Assembly: GCA_963662175.1 (NCBI GenBank)
Contig: OY759223.1
Coordinates: forward strand, 19,631,460 to 19,695,459
Direction: 5' to 3'
DNA from: Aradus depressus
Taxonomy: Eukaryota > Arthropoda > Insecta > Hemiptera > Aradidae
DNA length: 64,000 nt
The position numbers and the translations under genes are program-made. The notes beneath the pieces are model-generated. The model saw only the letters and a program-made list of their open reading frames with translations, ran no database searches and was not told where the DNA came from. Shown in pieces: positions 63,726-64,000 of the stretch (within the stretch, counting starts at the first letter, position 1; each line of letters starts with the position of its first letter).

Positions 63726-64000
63726 AGGGTGTCCAAAAAGTATGGAAACGGTCGAATTTCACGAAAATTTCAGGTCCAAATGCAAAAACAAAAAAACACG
63801 TGTCCAATATTTTTTCAAAAGCTATTTAACGACACTAATATCGACCCCCCCACCCCACCCCATTTTTACCCTACAATCATGAATTATTCATACCGAACGG
63901 CGTATCTGCGATTTTGTTTTAAAAAATTTAATTTTCGAAATTTGAGCACTTTTCATCAATAATTTCGAAAAATGTTTCGAACAAAACTTACGTATTTTGA
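63726..64000 (+). mobile_element. Family T element, second copy, cut by the window edge
   Basis: Left TIR cagggtgtccaaaaagtatg preceded by TA. The first ~135 bases match 27490-27625, but the interior (ccctacaatcatgaattatt...) is in the opposite orientation to that of the first copy. Confidence 0.88.

Overview
The window reads as non-coding DNA of a multicellular eukaryote, almost certainly an arthropod and probably a non-dipteran insect. It is AT-rich and nearly intron-like throughout. It carries two full-length Jockey-type non-LTR retrotransposons, hAT, mariner and pogo/Tigger debris, and many tRNA-derived SINEs whose 3' tails are short runs of CCTAA, the C-strand of the arthropod TTAGG telomere repeat. 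There is no bacterial-style gene organisation, CRISPR array, rRNA or convincing free-standing tRNA. The order is not resolved from sequence alone.

Host gene content is sparse. On the minus strand, a GC-rich 36-codon first coding exon (31635-31742) ends at a GTAAGT donor. About 30.2 kb downstream, an exactly 32-codon exon (1340-1435) with good splice sites encodes the start of a TRAF-type zinc finger. Both junctions are phase 0, so the left half of the window is best read as one very large, transposon-filled intron of a Traf4-like gene. Weaker exon candidates lie at 39101-39173 (+), 50147-50275 (-), 59416-59509 (-) and 61001-61123 (+). A few other GC-richer islands are open on both strands.

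Layout. 1-11 kb: SINE-A and SINE-B copies, a very abundant low-complexity family called here the G-repeat, and a 195-bp tandem/foldback array (9486-10500). 11-27 kb: more G-repeat and SINEs, a deleted mariner with very long terminal inverted repeats (TIRs; 16746-17679), a pogo-like miniature element (22225-22738) inside a larger inverted structure, and a minisatellite (23608-23915). 27-39 kb: a 932-bp long-TIR element, two copies of a second pogo-like miniature element, a 90-bp tandem array, nested LINE tails, and a 323-bp element with 78-bp TIRs. 39.4-46.2 kb: a broken hAT element (CGBP1/ZBED-like transposase halves at its two ends) carrying a SINE and a complete 4.2-kb LINE (LINE-1, minus strand). 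46-53 kb: truncated LINE and SINE copies and a 158-bp tandem triplication. 53-59 kb: a four-level nest in which the G-repeat holds a LINE tail, which holds a hAT remnant, which holds a complete 4.2-kb LINE (LINE-2, plus strand). 59-64 kb: a Tigger-like relic with a SINE inside, a hAT end, and a second copy of the 932-bp family cut by the window edge.

Functionally, the autonomous candidates are LINE-1 and LINE-2; both have intact ORF1 (nucleic-acid-binding, CCHC knuckles) and ORF2 (APE endonuclease plus reverse transcriptase). The SINEs could be mobilised by a LINE with a matching tail, but neither full-length LINE ends in CCTAA, so the SINE-A partner is not in this window. Most relations between repeats were read directly from target-site duplications (TSDs) and interrupted flanks. 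Family names rest on motif recognition without a database search.
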